Part shown: positions 9,374 through 18,697 of the stretch, one piece after another
Layout of the letters: each line of letters opens with the position of its first letter
How positions within the stretch are numbered: position 1 is the stretch's first letter
Assembly (NCBI RefSeq): GCF_003048875.2
Contig: NZ_CP049264.1
Span: 806,001-870,000 of the forward strand
Reading direction: 5' to 3'
DNA length: 64,000 nt
Origin: Campylobacter concisus
GTDB taxonomy: Bacteria; Campylobacterota; Campylobacteria; Campylobacterales; Campylobacteraceae
Notes under the pieces: model-generated
What the model was told of the DNA's origin: nothing
The model's database searches: none
What the model saw: only the letters and a program-made list of their open reading frames with translations
Position numbers and translations under genes: made by a program

Positions 9374-10077
9374 TCTTAGCCCAGCTTGAAAATGGCTATC
9401 GCTACAACAGCGATACGCTCGTTCTTTATGATTTTATTTGCGCGAGCTTTGGCGAAATTTCTGGTAGGGTTTTGGACGTTGGAGCAGGGTGCGGGATACT
9501 TGGACTTTTGCTTAAGCGTGACTTTCAAAAGATAGATCTAAGCATGCTTGATCTTTTGGAGCTAAATAGCGAAATTTCAAGCTTTAACGCAAAGAGCAAC
9601 TGCTTAGAGGCTAGAGCTATAACGGCTGATTTTGCAAATTTTAAAGATAGTGAGAAATTTGATCTAATCATCTCAAATCCGCCCTTTTATCATGACGGTG
9701 TTACAAAAAGCCAAAATGAGCACATAAAAGTTAGCAGATATGCAAGCTCGCTAAATTTAAAGGATTTTATAAGAGGCATAAGCGTAAATTTAAAGCCACA
9801 TAAAAGGGCATTTTTTTGCTATGCGCCAGACGATCTTAGCGAGATAGCGGCATGCTTAAAAGAGCATAAGCTAAATTTGGTGAGCTTAAAATTTATCCAT
9901 ACTAAAAAGGATAAGCCAGCAAATTTGGCTTTGCTTGAAGTGCGAAACAACTCAAACTCAAAGATAAAAGTCCTGCCGCCTCTTGTGATGAGCGAGGATG
10001 GCTCGCATACGAAAGAGGCAAGCGAGATCTTTAAAAAAGCAGATACAAACAGCGTCTCTTACAAGGAGATAGCGTGA
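9370..10077 (+). CDS. SAM-dependent methyltransferase, TrmN6/RNA-adenine N6-methyltransferase type
   Basis: Motif I RVLDVGAGCGILGLLL (about residues 33-48) and the catalytic motif ISNPPFY (about 100-106) mark a Rossmann-fold N6-adenine or glutamine methyltransferase. The length (235 residues) and NGYRYNSDTLVLYDF at the start resemble TrmN6, which methylates A37 of tRNA-Val. Overlaps of 4 bases on both sides place it inside the operon. The target is inferred; a methyltransferase acting on another RNA or a protein is possible. Confidence 0.8.
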   Translation: MILAQLENGYRYNSDTLVLYDFICASFGEISGRVLDVGAGCGILGLLLKRDFQKIDLSMLDLLELNSEISSFNAKSNCLEARAITADFANFKDSEKFDLIISNPPFYHDGVTKSQNEHIKVSRYASSLNLKDFIRGISVNLKPHKRAFFCYAPDDLSEIAACLKEHKLNLVSLKFIHTKKDKPANLALLEVRNNSNSKIKVLPPLVMSEDGSHTKEASEIFKKADTNSVSYKEIA

Positions 10078-10439
10078 GGGCTGAGGGTTTTAGCTATGAG
10101 TTTGATCCTAGCTTTTGCGAGAGTTGTGGAGGCAAATGTTGCACTGGCGAGAGTGGCTATATCTGGATAGATGAGGGTGAAATTTTAAAATTTTGCGCCG
10201 CTTTTGGTATCTCAAAAGATGAGTTTGAGAGCAAATTTTTAATACGTGTTGGGCTTAGGCGAAGTATCAAAGAAAGGCCTTATGATGATGGTTTTGCTTG
10301 CATATTTTTTGACGAGAAAAACAAAAACTGCTCGGTTTATGAGCTAAGACCTAAGCAGTGCAGGACATTTCCGTTTTGGGATTATTTTAAAAAAAACTTA
10401 AAGGAGCTAAGAGCAGAATGCGTTGGCGTAAAATTTTAA
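10074..10439 (+). CDS. YkgJ-family cysteine-cluster protein
   Basis: The small 121-residue protein has the conserved pattern CESCGGKCC near the N-terminus, a later C in FACIFFD, and CSVYELRPKQCRTFPFW near residue 100. This is the signature of the YkgJ/UPF0153 family, thought to bind zinc or an iron-sulfur cluster. The GTG start overlaps the upstream stop by 4 bases. Family function is not established. Its 3' end overlaps the TPR gene by 22 bases. Confidence 0.85.
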   Translation: MRAEGFSYEFDPSFCESCGGKCCTGESGYIWIDEGEILKFCAAFGISKDEFESKFLIRVGLRRSIKERPYDDGFACIFFDEKNKNCSVYELRPKQCRTFPFWDYFKKNLKELRAECVGVKF

Positions 10440-11680
10440 TAATTTTTATAAGCGTATTTTTTAGCACGCATCTACTTGCAGATGATAACAAAAGTGTAAA
10501 TTTACGCCTAATGCAAGCTCTCATCTCGCAAGATAGTGGCGATGTAAATGCTAGTATCCAGACCTATCTAGGGCTTTTTAAAGAGACAAATCAAAAAACC
10601 TATCTAAAAGAGGCGATCAAGCTAGCTTTTGCTACAAAAAATGAAAATTTAGATAGCCTCATGAGTGAGGGCGAGAAGAGTTTAAAAGATGATAGCGACT
10701 TTATCAGGATCAAGGTTGCAAATTTGGTCAATCTCTCTAAGCTAAACGAGGCAAAAGAGCTGATGCAAGAGCTCGCCACAAAAGAGCCAAACGCTCAAAA
10801 TTTGCTCATGCTTGGTACTATTTGTATGATGCAAAATGATACGGTAACGGCGCTAAAATACTTTGAAGAGGCATACTCGCTAAAGCCTGAAGAGGAGAAT
10901 TTACTCCGCATCGTTGATATCCTTTTAAACCGCATGGATAATGTAAAAGATGCGACAAAATATCTTGAGAAATTTCGCGAGGAGCAGGGTTGCACTCAAA
11001 AGACATGCGAGCTTTTGGCTGAAATTTACTCTCAGCAAAGAAATTTCCCAAAGGTGATCGAGCTTTTTGAAGAGATCTATGATATCACTCACGATACCAC
11101 TTATCTTGATAAGATCGTGCAGTATTTTATCTATGATAAAAATTACAAAGCAGCTATTGAAATTTTGAAAAAATATGGCTACAACGACGCCACGCTTATG
11201 GATCTTTACGCAGCGACTGGCAATTTTGGCGATGCATACGTTTTGGCGGTTAAAATTTATAACGATAGCAGGGATCTAAATTTCTTAGCAAAGGCCGCCA
11301 TTTACGAGTATGAGATGAACAAAGATAGTCTGGATGAAAAAAAGATCGCTGATATTTTAGATAAATTTGAAGCTAGCGTGCCAAAGCTTAATAACGATAT
11401 GTTTTTTAACTACTACGGCTATTTGCTAATTGATCATGAGATAGACCCAAGAAAGGGCGTAGAGATGGTGCAAAAAGCGCTTGAGATCTCGCCAGACTCG
11501 CCTTACTACGAGGACTCACTAGCGTGGGGATATTTTAAGCTTGGTGAGTGCAAAAAGGCAAAGGGCATAATGATTCACGCGATGAAAGATGTTGATTTTA
11601 AGGCTTCAAAAGAGGCAAAAGAGCACTTGCACCTCATCGAGCGCTGCATAATAAATTTAAACAAAAGGCTTAAAAAATGA
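10418..11680 (+). CDS. Exported TPR-repeat protein
   Basis: A signal peptide ([21 protein letters not shown], with cleavage probably after LLA; no lipobox Cys is seen) is followed by a chain of helical repeats of TPR type: [19 protein letters not shown] around 110-130 and [22 protein letters not shown] near 360. It is probably periplasmic and a scaffold for protein contacts. In C. jejuni a comparable TPR protein precedes trpC. The start lies inside the preceding gene and the stop overlaps the trpC start by 4 bases. Confidence 0.8.
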   Translation: MRWRKILIIFISVFFSTHLLADDNKSVNLRLMQALISQDSGDVNASIQTYLGLFKETNQKTYLKEAIKLAFATKNENLDSLMSEGEKSLKDDSDFIRIKVANLVNLSKLNEAKELMQELATKEPNAQNLLMLGTICMMQNDTVTALKYFEEAYSLKPEEENLLRIVDILLNRMDNVKDATKYLEKFREEQGCTQKTCELLAEIYSQQRNFPKVIELFEEIYDITHDTTYLDKIVQYFIYDKNYKAAIEILKKYGYNDATLMDLYAATGNFGDAYVLAVKIYNDSRDLNFLAKAAIYEYEMNKDSLDEKKIADILDKFEASVPKLNNDMFFNYYGYLLIDHEIDPRKGVEMVQKALEISPDSPYYEDSLAWGYFKLGECKKAKGIMIHAMKDVDFKASKEAKEHLHLIERCIINLNKRLKK

Positions 11681-12462
11681 TACTTGATGAGATCATAAAA
11701 AAGACAAAAGAGGATCTAGAAAAACGCAAGGCAGACTTTCCTATGGAGTGGCTAGGACGCTCGCTCGCATACAACCCATACGTGCCAAGAGACGTTTTGG
11801 GCGCACTTAGATCAAGCAAAGATGAGCCTATAAATATAATAGCCGAGATAAAAAAAGCAAGTCCAAGCAAGGGCGTGATAAGAGAGGACTTCGAGCCGAT
11901 CAAGATCGCTCAGGAGTACGAGCAGCACGCAAATGCTTTTAGCATCCTAACCGAGCCTCACTGGTTTAAGGGTGACATTGAGTACATCACGCAAGTTCGC
12001 CGCTACGCCTCAAGGCCGATCCTGCGAAAAGACTTTATCGTTGATAAATATCAAATTTTAGAAGCACTTGTTTATGGAGCGGACTTTATCCTGCTCATCG
12101 CCAAGGCGCTAACTCAAAGCGAGCTAAAAGAGCTACTTGAGTACGCGCACCACTTGGGGCTTGAGGTCTTAGTAGAGACCCATGACGCGAGCGATGTGAA
12201 AAAGGCGATCTTTGCAGGAGCAAATATAATAGGGATAAATCATAGAAATTTAGATGATTTTACTATGGATATGAGCCTTTGCGAGAAGCTCGTGCCGCTT
12301 TTGCCAAATGGCAAGATAATAGTCGCCGAAAGCGGACTTTACGAGCATGAGCAGCTTCGCGAGCTAAGCAAGATCGGAGTCGATGCCTTCTTGATCGGAG
12401 AGCATTTTATGAGGCAAGATGATATAAAAAATGCCGTTAAAAAGATAAAGGAGGGCGAGTGA
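11677..12462 (+). CDS. trpC: Indole-3-glycerol phosphate synthase
   Basis: This TIM-barrel enzyme closes the indole ring from CdRP in tryptophan synthesis. Its 261 residues show [14 protein letters not shown] (about 51-64, with the catalytic Lys), [15 protein letters not shown] (about 113-127), [18 protein letters not shown] and [10 protein letters not shown], ending with IVAESG. It is monofunctional, not fused to TrpF. It is separated from the rest of a trp operon and sits between the TPR and HIT genes with 4-base overlaps, the same order I recall in C. jejuni. Confidence 0.95.
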   Translation: MILDEIIKKTKEDLEKRKADFPMEWLGRSLAYNPYVPRDVLGALRSSKDEPINIIAEIKKASPSKGVIREDFEPIKIAQEYEQHANAFSILTEPHWFKGDIEYITQVRRYASRPILRKDFIVDKYQILEALVYGADFILLIAKALTQSELKELLEYAHHLGLEVLVETHDASDVKKAIFAGANIIGINHRNLDDFTMDMSLCEKLVPLLPNGKIIVAESGLYEHEQLRELSKIGVDAFLIGEHFMRQDDIKNAVKKIKEGE

Positions 12463-12947
12463 TGCAGCACCTTTGTGCCCCTTGGAGAAGCGAGTATTTC
12501 AGCGCAAAAAAAGATAGTTGCGTCTTTTGCGAGGTCATAAGTTCAAAAGAAGACGACGAGAAAAATGGCGTGCTTTTTCGTGCTAAGCACTGCTTTGGGA
12601 TCATGAATTTATATCCGTATTCGCCTGGACACTTTATGATCATACCAAACCACCACACCGACAATATCGAGGAGCTTGACGAGCAGACGTGGTTTGAGAT
12701 GAGTAAATTTGTAAGGCTTGGGGTTGAAATTTTAAAGCGTGAGCTTCACGCTCAGGGCGTAAATATCGGTATGAATTTAGGTAAGGCAGCAGGCGCTGGT
12801 ATAGCTGAGCACGTGCATTATCACCTTGTGCCAAGGTGGAGCGGGGATACAAATTTCATCACAACGATCGCTGATGTGAGAGTAAATGGCACGCCGTTTC
12901 ATCCGCTTTATCAAAAGCTAAAAAAGGCTTTTAGTGGCGTTATTTGA
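12459..12947 (+). CDS. HIT-family nucleotide hydrolase/transferase
   Basis: The histidine triad motif [10 protein letters not shown] is at about residues 118-127, preceded by [14 protein letters not shown], as in Ap4A phosphorylase/hydrolase-like HIT proteins. An N-terminal Cys pair (CVFCEV) matches the zinc-binding type. It likely hydrolyses dinucleoside polyphosphates or AMP-conjugates in the cytoplasm; the substrate is inferred. It starts with ATG overlapping the trpC stop and overlaps mnmH by 14 bases. Confidence 0.88.
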   Translation: MMQHLCAPWRSEYFSAKKDSCVFCEVISSKEDDEKNGVLFRAKHCFGIMNLYPYSPGHFMIIPNHHTDNIEELDEQTWFEMSKFVRLGVEILKRELHAQGVNIGMNLGKAAGAGIAEHVHYHLVPRWSGDTNFITTIADVRVNGTPFHPLYQKLKKAFSGVI

Positions 12948-13941
12948 GCTTGATATAGAGCAGTGGCTTGAAAAAAGAGGCGAGTTTGAAGTCCTAATAG
13001 ATGCTAGATCACCGCATGAGTATGCCTACTCACACATAAAAGATGCTCTAAATTTATACGCACTTGATGATGCTGAGCACAAAGAGGTAGGCACGATCTA
13101 CAAAAGCGACAGAGCCCTAGCTAAGAGCCTTGGTGCAAAATACATCTGCAAAAATTTGCAAAATATCATCGACGAGGTCTATAAAAGGGCCAAGGTCGGC
13201 TCAGCTATTGGCATCTACTGTGCAAAGGGCGGGCTTAGATCAAGCTCGGTTGGCTTTGTGCTAAGCATGATCGGATATAGAATTTATAGACTAAATGGCG
13301 GCTATAAGGCTTATAGAAATCATGTTTTAGAATTTCTAGAGCGTCCTTTAAGCACGAAATTTATCACTCTTTTTGGCAACACTGGCTGCTATAAAAGTAA
13401 GCTAATAAGGGCACTTTCGCCGTCAATAGACCTTGAAGCGATGGCAAATCACCTAGGCTCTGTTTTTGGCGCGATAAACGGCGCGCAGCCTAGTCAAAAA
13501 AGCTTTGAAGACGCGCTCTTTGAAAAGCTCATCACGCTAAAAGATCAAATTTGCTTTATCGAGGGCGAGAGCAGAAGGATCGGCTCGCTAACACTTCCAA
13601 AAAGCCTTTACGAGGCGATGCGAAGCGGCGTTTGTGTTGAGATTAGCGCGAGCTTGGAGAATAGAATTTCTTGTATCACAAGCGACTATAAAAGCGTGGA
13701 TAAGGCTTTTTTTGATGAGTGCATAAAGAAAATTTCGCCCTTTATCGACAAAGAGGCCAGAGATGAGGCTGTGGCTAAATTTAACGAAAACGACATCGCC
13801 AAAGTGGCTGAAATTTTACTCACAAAATACTACGACAAGGTCTATAAGAAAAATGAAAACATTAGCATTTTTGTAAGCTCTGATGACTTTGATGAGGCTG
13901 TAAAAAAGCTAAATTTGATAAGAGATGAGGCTAAATTTTAA
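12934..13941 (+). CDS. mnmH: tRNA 2-selenouridine synthase
   Basis: An N-terminal rhodanese domain (VLIDARSPHEYAYSHIKDAL, about 20-39; active loop YCAKGGLRSSS near 90-100) is followed by a P-loop domain (LFGNTGCYKSKLI). The enzyme replaces sulfur by selenium in 2-thiouridine at the wobble base of certain tRNAs through a geranylated intermediate and needs selenophosphate from SelD. The P-loop is GNTGCYKS rather than a classical GxxGxGKS/T. The GTG start overlaps the HIT gene. No selD is in this window. Confidence 0.9.
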   Translation: MALFELDIEQWLEKRGEFEVLIDARSPHEYAYSHIKDALNLYALDDAEHKEVGTIYKSDRALAKSLGAKYICKNLQNIIDEVYKRAKVGSAIGIYCAKGGLRSSSVGFVLSMIGYRIYRLNGGYKAYRNHVLEFLERPLSTKFITLFGNTGCYKSKLIRALSPSIDLEAMANHLGSVFGAINGAQPSQKSFEDALFEKLITLKDQICFIEGESRRIGSLTLPKSLYEAMRSGVCVEISASLENRISCITSDYKSVDKAFFDECIKKISPFIDKEARDEAVAKFNENDIAKVAEILLTKYYDKVYKKNENISIFVSSDDFDEAVKKLNLIRDEAKF

Positions 13942-14050
13942 ATCCTTTTGGCGCTTTGTTTGGGCTAAATTTCATCTCTAAATTTAAATTTACTCTCTTT
14001 GGCTTGGTCAAATTTACTTTTAAATTTAAGATAGATCGTTTTTGCACTTA

Positions 14051-14077
14051 AAAATGGCTTAGTTTAAGGCCATTTTT
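14051..14077 (+). terminator. Probable rho-independent terminator after mnmH
   Basis: AAAATGGC at 14051-14058 can pair with GCCATTTT at 14069-14076, with a ten-base spacer and a T run at the end. It lies about 110 bases after mnmH, at the end of the plus-strand run. Confidence 0.6.
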
Positions 14078-14119
14078 AATCACAGCATAAAATTTCTAGT
14101 TAGATTTATCTGTTTTTCT

Positions 14120-14200
14120 GGATTGGCTGGATTGGCTGGATTGGCTGGATTGGCTGGATTGGCTGGATTGGCTGGATTGGCTGGATTGGCTGGATTGGCT
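14120..14200 (+). repeat. Nine perfect tandem copies of a 9-base repeat (GGATTGGCT)
   Basis: The unit GGATTGGCT is repeated exactly nine times with no variants, 81 bases in all. It lies in the 480-base gap between mnmH and ilvI, about 190 bases upstream of the ilvI -10 box. The rest of the gap is AT-rich with several AAATTT words and no credible gene. The repeat reads as Gly-Leu-Ala in one frame, but no supported start or continuing protein goes with it. Perfect short-unit arrays usually change copy number by slippage, so this is a candidate variable locus. Confidence 0.95.
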
Positions 14201-14391
14201 ATCGCCCCTCCGCTTTTTTCTAAATTTTGCTCTAAATTTGCCAAATTTATCAAAATACTAAAAATAATATGTATAAATATATGTAAAATATTTTGTATTT
14301 TTCGCTTTTTTTACTCAAATTTTTTTCAAAAAATTTAAGATAACGCCCAAATTTCGCTAAAAAGTTAAAATGGATTTAAAATGCTTTGGGA

Positions 14392-14419
14392 TATAATTTG
14401 CGATAAATTTATCAAAAGG
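14392..14419 (+). promoter_or_regulatory. -10 box and ribosome site of ilvI
   Basis: TATAAT at 14392-14397, then AAAAGG at 14414-14419, lead to the ATG at 14428. No terminator-leader or attenuator peptide was evident between them. Confidence 0.55.
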
Positions 14420-14427
14420 CTAAAGTG

Positions 14428-16125
14428 ATGATAAAACAATTTTCTGGTTCACAGATGATAAGCGAAGCCTTGCACGAAGAGGGCGTTGAGATAGTTTTTG
14501 GCTATCCTGGCGGTGCAGCTTTAAATATCTACGACGAGACATATAAACAAACTTATTTTAAACACGTCTTGGTTCGCCACGAGCAAGCTGCCGTTCACGC
14601 AGCAGACGGATACGCTAGGGTTAGCGGCAAAGTTGGCGTGGCATTTGTGACAAGCGGTCCTGGCTTTACAAACGCGGTCACTGGTCTTGCCACAGCTTAC
14701 AGCGACAGCATCCCAGTTGTGCTTATAAGCGGTCAAGTACCAACCTTTATGATTGGCACAGATGCCTTTCAAGAGATCGATGCAGTCGGCATTTCACGCC
14801 CCTGTGTCAAACACAACTTTTTAGTAAATAGCGTCGAGGAGCTACCTCGCATCATAAAAGAGGCGTTTTACATCGCAAGATCAGGCCGCCCAGGACCAGT
14901 TCATATCGATATCCCAAAAAACGTCACTTCAAGGCTTGGTGACTTTGTCTATCCAAAAGAAATTTCTATCCCAAGCTACAAGCCGACATATAAAGGCAAC
15001 TCTAAGCAGATCAAAAAAGCCGCAGCTGCGATAAATGAAGCAAAAAGACCACTTCTTTACATCGGTGGTGGTGCGGTCGCATCAAATGCAAGCGAGATCA
15101 TACGTAAATTTATGAAAAAAACTGGCATCCCAGCGGTCGAGACGCTTATGGCTCTTGGCGTGCTTGATGCAAAAGATAAGCTAAATTTAGGCATGGCAGG
15201 CATGCACGGCAGCTACGCTTCAAATATGGCTCTTAGCGAGTGTGACCTTCTCATATCGCTTGGCGCTAGATTTTGCGATAGGGTCACAGGCAGAACTGAC
15301 GAGTTTGCCAAACATGCTAAGATCATCCACATCGACATCGATCCAAGCTCTATCTCAAAGATCATAAACGCTCACTATCCGATAGTTGGCGATCTTACAA
15401 ACGTGCTAAGCGAGCTTTATGAAGAGGTGAAAGGTGAGCCTAAAAACTATGCGCCTTGGAGAGAAATTTTAGATAGATATCAAAAGTTAAATCCACTTGG
15501 CTACACAGATAGCGACAAGGTCTTAAAGCCTCAATGGGTAGTTGAAGAGACCGCAAAGATAGTTGGCCCTGAGACTATCATCGCAACTGACGTCGGTCAG
15601 CACCAGATGTGGGTGGCGCAGTTTTATCCATTTAACCGCGCAAGACAGCTTGTCACAAGTGGCGGCCTTGGCACGATGGGATATGGCCTGCCAGCAGCGA
15701 TCGGCGCAAAGTGTGCGATGCCTGAGCATTTGGTTGTAAATTTCACAGGCGATGGCTCGATACTTATGAATATCCAAGAGCTAATGACTGCTTATGAGAC
15801 AAATGTCCCTGTCATAAACATCATCTTAAACAACAACTTCTTAGGCATGGTGCGCCAGTGGCAGACATTTTTCTATGAAAAGCGCTACTCATCGACTGAT
15901 CTTAGCTTGCAGCCTGATTTTGTCAAGATCGCTGAGGGATTTGGCGGCGTTGGCTTTGTTTGCAAGAGCAAAGATGAGTTTAAAAAGGCTTTAAAAGAGG
16001 CGATCAAGAGTAAAAAATCAGCTCTTATCGACGTGAGGATCGACCGCTTTGAGGACGTGCTTCCTATGGTTCCAGCAGGGGCTGCGATTTATAATATGAT
16101 ATTAAAGAGCAAGGAAGAAAAATGA
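14428..16125 (+). CDS. ilvI: Acetolactate synthase large (catalytic) subunit
   Basis: This thiamine-diphosphate enzyme condenses pyruvate to acetolactate (or acetohydroxybutyrate) in valine, leucine and isoleucine synthesis. Visible features are VFGYPGGAALNIYD, the catalytic Glu in RHEQAAVHAADGYAR (about residue 49), the FAD-binding middle domain, and the ThDP/Mg motif GDGSILMNIQEL...NNNFLGMVRQWQ (about 440-475). The size, 565 residues from this ATG, is normal. An in-frame GTG three bases upstream is possible, but the ATG has better spacing to AAGG. It overlaps ilvH by 4 bases. Confidence 0.95.
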   Translation: MIKQFSGSQMISEALHEEGVEIVFGYPGGAALNIYDETYKQTYFKHVLVRHEQAAVHAADGYARVSGKVGVAFVTSGPGFTNAVTGLATAYSDSIPVVLISGQVPTFMIGTDAFQEIDAVGISRPCVKHNFLVNSVEELPRIIKEAFYIARSGRPGPVHIDIPKNVTSRLGDFVYPKEISIPSYKPTYKGNSKQIKKAAAAINEAKRPLLYIGGGAVASNASEIIRKFMKKTGIPAVETLMALGVLDAKDKLNLGMAGMHGSYASNMALSECDLLISLGARFCDRVTGRTDEFAKHAKIIHIDIDPSSISKIINAHYPIVGDLTNVLSELYEEVKGEPKNYAPWREILDRYQKLNPLGYTDSDKVLKPQWVVEETAKIVGPETIIATDVGQHQMWVAQFYPFNRARQLVTSGGLGTMGYGLPAAIGAKCAMPEHLVVNFTGDGSILMNIQELMTAYETNVPVINIILNNNFLGMVRQWQTFFYEKRYSSTDLSLQPDFVKIAEGFGGVGFVCKSKDEFKKALKEAIKSKKSALIDVRIDRFEDVLPMVPAGAAIYNMILKSKEEK

Positions 16126-16589
16126 GTATCAGAAGAACGATTTCTGTTATAGTTTTAAATGAACATGGCGTTTTGGCTAGGATTTCTGGGCTTTTTGCGG
16201 GCAGGGGCTACAACATCGACACGCTCACGGTCGCTCCGATACCTGAGAGTAACTTCTCAAGGCTAAGCATCGTCACAAGCGGCGATGAGAGGGTTTTAGA
16301 GCAGATCGTAAAACAGCTTCACAAGCTCATCCCAACATACAAAGTCATAGAAAGTGGCGAATTTGTCGAAAAAGAGATGGCTCTTGTGAAAATCCCGCTT
16401 GGTGAAAATTTTGCCGGCCTTGAGGCGATACTAAAGACATACAATGGCATCGTCACAAATACAAATGAAAACTACATCGTCGTTATGGTGGCTGACGATG
16501 CGAGCAGGGTAGAGAGCTTTTTAAAATCGATAAAGAAATTTAACCCAGTTGATGTCGTGCGCGGCGGATCTGTGATAATGGATATATGA
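16122..16589 (+). CDS. ilvH: Acetolactate synthase small (regulatory) subunit
   Basis: The 155 residues begin with an ACT domain (ISVIVLNEHGVLARISGLFAGRGYNIDTLTVAP, about 7-40), the valine-sensing module that activates the large subunit and confers feedback inhibition. The C-terminal half (FAGLEAILKTYNGIV) is the usual IlvH second domain. It overlaps ilvI and lpxD by 4 bases each, so all three are probably one transcript. Confidence 0.95.
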   Translation: MSIRRTISVIVLNEHGVLARISGLFAGRGYNIDTLTVAPIPESNFSRLSIVTSGDERVLEQIVKQLHKLIPTYKVIESGEFVEKEMALVKIPLGENFAGLEAILKTYNGIVTNTNENYIVVMVADDASRVESFLKSIKKFNPVDVVRGGSVIMDI

Positions 16590-17542
16590 TGAAACTAAGC
16601 GAAATAGCCTTAAAAGTAGATGCTACTTTTAGCGGAGAAGATCTTGAAATTTTTGCTCTGAATTCTTTAAAAAATGCAAATAAAGCTGAGCTAACATACT
16701 GCGATGGCGAGAAAAATGCTAAATTTATAAGCACTTCAAACGCTGGAGCTATCTTGGTGACAAAATCGCTTTTGGACCTAGTGCCAGCTGGCATGGTAGC
16801 GCTTGTGTGCGACAACCCGCACCTTGCATTTGCTATCCTTAGTAAAATTTACGCTAAGCCGCTTTTTTGCGAGCCAAAACCATCAAACATCGCCCAGAGC
16901 GCCACTATAATGCCAAATGTCTATATCGGCTCAAACGTGAGCGTTGGCGAAAATACGATAGTGATGGCTGGGGCATTTTTGGGCGATAACGTAACTATCG
17001 GTAAAAACTGCATCATCCACCCTAACGTCGTCATCTATAATGACTGCGTCATCGGCAATGAGTGCCACCTGCTAGCAAACTGCGTTATAGGCAGCGACGG
17101 CTTTGGCTATGCGCATACAAAAACTGGCGAGCATGTGAAAATTTATCACAATGGCAACGTTGTTTTAGGCGATTTTGTCGAGATCGGCGCTTGCACGACG
17201 ATAGATCGTGGCGTTTTTGAAAGCACGATGATCGCAAACTACACAAAGATAGACAATCTCGTTCAAATAGGCCACAACTGCGAGCTTGGGAATGGCTGCC
17301 TCATCGTCTCACAAACTGGACTTGCTGGCTCTACAGTGCTAGGCAGAAACGTTGTCATGGGCGGACAAAGTGGCTCGGCTGGACACGTAAAAGTGGGCGA
17401 CTTTGCGCAGATCGCAGCACGCGGAGGCGTTAGTAAAGACCTGCCTGGTGGCAAAAAATACGCTGGAGCCTATCCAATAATGGAGCTTTCAGAGCAGTTT
17501 AAACTACAAGCAAAGATATTGAGATTTTTTAAGAAAAACTAA
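16586..17542 (+). CDS. lpxD: UDP-3-O-acylglucosamine N-acyltransferase
   Basis: The enzyme adds the N-linked acyl chain in lipid A synthesis. An N-terminal uridine-binding domain (about 1-95) precedes a left-handed beta helix of hexapeptide repeats (IGSNVSVGENTIVMAG, IGKNCIIHPNVVIY, IGNECHLLANCVIG) from about 105 to 290. The catalytic His is in the QIGHNCEL stretch near 230. The length of 318 is normal. It starts ATGATG, either codon being possible, and overlaps ilvH. A decayed partial copy of this gene lies on the minus strand at 47.46-47.68 kb. Confidence 0.95.
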   Translation: MMKLSEIALKVDATFSGEDLEIFALNSLKNANKAELTYCDGEKNAKFISTSNAGAILVTKSLLDLVPAGMVALVCDNPHLAFAILSKIYAKPLFCEPKPSNIAQSATIMPNVYIGSNVSVGENTIVMAGAFLGDNVTIGKNCIIHPNVVIYNDCVIGNECHLLANCVIGSDGFGYAHTKTGEHVKIYHNGNVVLGDFVEIGACTTIDRGVFESTMIANYTKIDNLVQIGHNCELGNGCLIVSQTGLAGSTVLGRNVVMGGQSGSAGHVKVGDFAQIAARGGVSKDLPGGKKYAGAYPIMELSEQFKLQAKILRFFKKN

Positions 17543-17566
17543 ATTTGGCGGAGTTCTCCGCCAAAT
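17543..17566 (+). terminator. Hairpin directly after lpxD
   Basis: A perfect palindrome with ATTTGGCGGAG at 17543-17553 and its complement at 17556-17566 starts right after the lpxD stop. There is no strong T run after it, so its strength as an intrinsic terminator is uncertain, but the placement fits the end of ilvIH-lpxD. Confidence 0.65.
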
Positions 17567-18022
17567 AGTTGTCATATCTCTGTAATTTAAATTTTTCTAT
17601 TATTTTATTTCACCGCAATCCCAAACTATGTTTATGGCTAATAAAAATAGCCAGCAAGAGATCTAGTTTAAGCATTAGATTTAAATAAAATTTAACGCTC
17701 ATAATAAAATGGCTGAACTAGTATGAGCAAAGTGTTGTAAGATGTAGTCATTTTTGTGCTTAATGATGTAGAGAGTAGCCCATTTACTACAGGTTGTTTG
17801 CTCATATGGTAAAAAGCAAATTTGGATACGTACTTTGATATATAAAAACTTCTAAAAGATATTAGCAAAACGCTGGTGGATAAAATTCCTTTTACTAAGG
17901 TGATTTGCCTAAATTTATAAGGTAATATCACACCAACATTTACTTTATTGCTTATTAATTTTAACTCTTTATAGTGGTTACATAAAATGTGAATTCTAGA
18001 AAAGAAATTTACAAAGCTAAAT
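17567..18022. other. Gene-free gap between lpxD and plsC
   Basis: AT-rich DNA with no convincing gene. A 79-codon minus-strand frame at 17692-17931 has no ribosome site and no family resemblance. A 10-base inverted repeat, TATGAGCAAA at 17722-17731 and its complement at 17797-17806, is the only structure I see. It may be decayed coding DNA, since stop-free stretches persist, but nothing recognisable remains. Confidence 0.5.
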
Positions 18023-18697
18023 TTATTTTCTATTTTCGTCTAAGACTTTTTGCATGCTCTCCCTAGTCGCCTCTAGCCAGTTTTCTTTTGAGGTATCGAC
18101 TAGATCAAGACAAAAGAGCTTGATGTCAGCTTTTTTAAAGCTAAATTCTTTCACTTTCATCGCATCGCTTCCGACGATTACGATAGGCTGAACCTTTAAA
18201 TTTAGCTTTTCAACTAGCAGCTTTGCGCCACCCTTAAATGGTAATAATTCTTTAGTTTGAGACCTTGTGCCTTCTGGAAATATCGCTAAAACACGGCCAT
18301 TTTCTACTCTGTCTTTTGCTTCGCTTAAAAGCTTTATTAGAGAGTGCTTATTTTCTCGCTCGACCGCTATCATCTTTGGAAGGCTCAAAATTTTACCGAT
18401 GATCGGGATCTTGCCTATCTGTGCCTTTGCGATCCAGCAGATATTTTTAGGATGGATCTCTTCAAGTACGATGATGTCAAGCATGCTTTGGTGATTTATT
18501 AGCAAGATATTTGCTTCGTCGCTAAATTTACCGATAACTTCTAGCTTATATCCACCAAAAAATCTCTGCGATCTGCCCCAAAATTTTCTTATGGCTCTAT
18601 TTTTAGAGTTAAAGAGCCACATAAAAAATACGACAATAACGACGCTTATCACAAATTCAATAGAAAAGAAAAAAGCTCTAATTTTTGACAAGATCAC
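18023..18697 (-). CDS. plsC: 1-acyl-sn-glycerol-3-phosphate acyltransferase
   Basis: The enzyme makes phosphatidic acid from lysophosphatidic acid at the inner membrane. It has an N-terminal membrane helix (about 10-30), the catalytic NHQSMLD (H69, D74), the glycerol-phosphate binding FPEGTRS near 140, and a later PIVIVGSDAM. The length of 224 fits the family. It is the last gene of the ctpA-purC-purS-purQ run and overlaps the preceding membrane protein gene by 20 bases. Confidence 0.93.
   Translation of the reverse strand: MILSKIRAFFFSIEFVISVVIVVFFMWLFNSKNRAIRKFWGRSQRFFGGYKLEVIGKFSDEANILLINHQSMLDIIVLEEIHPKNICWIAKAQIGKIPIIGKILSLPKMIAVERENKHSLIKLLSEAKDRVENGRVLAIFPEGTRSQTKELLPFKGGAKLLVEKLNLKVQPIVIVGSDAMKVKEFSFKKADIKLFCLDLVDTSKENWLEATRESMQKVLDENRK

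Noticed and set aside
14120..14200. Possible CRISPR array
   Set aside because: The units are contiguous 9-mers with no spacers, and no cas genes are present.
14123..14338. Open frame encoding a Gly-Leu-Ala repeat
   Set aside because: It is created by the 9-base tandem array; there is no ribosome site and the rest is AT-rich non-coding sequence.
17692..17931. 79-codon minus-strand frame
   Set aside because: No ribosome site, no family resemblance, and composition like the surrounding gap.
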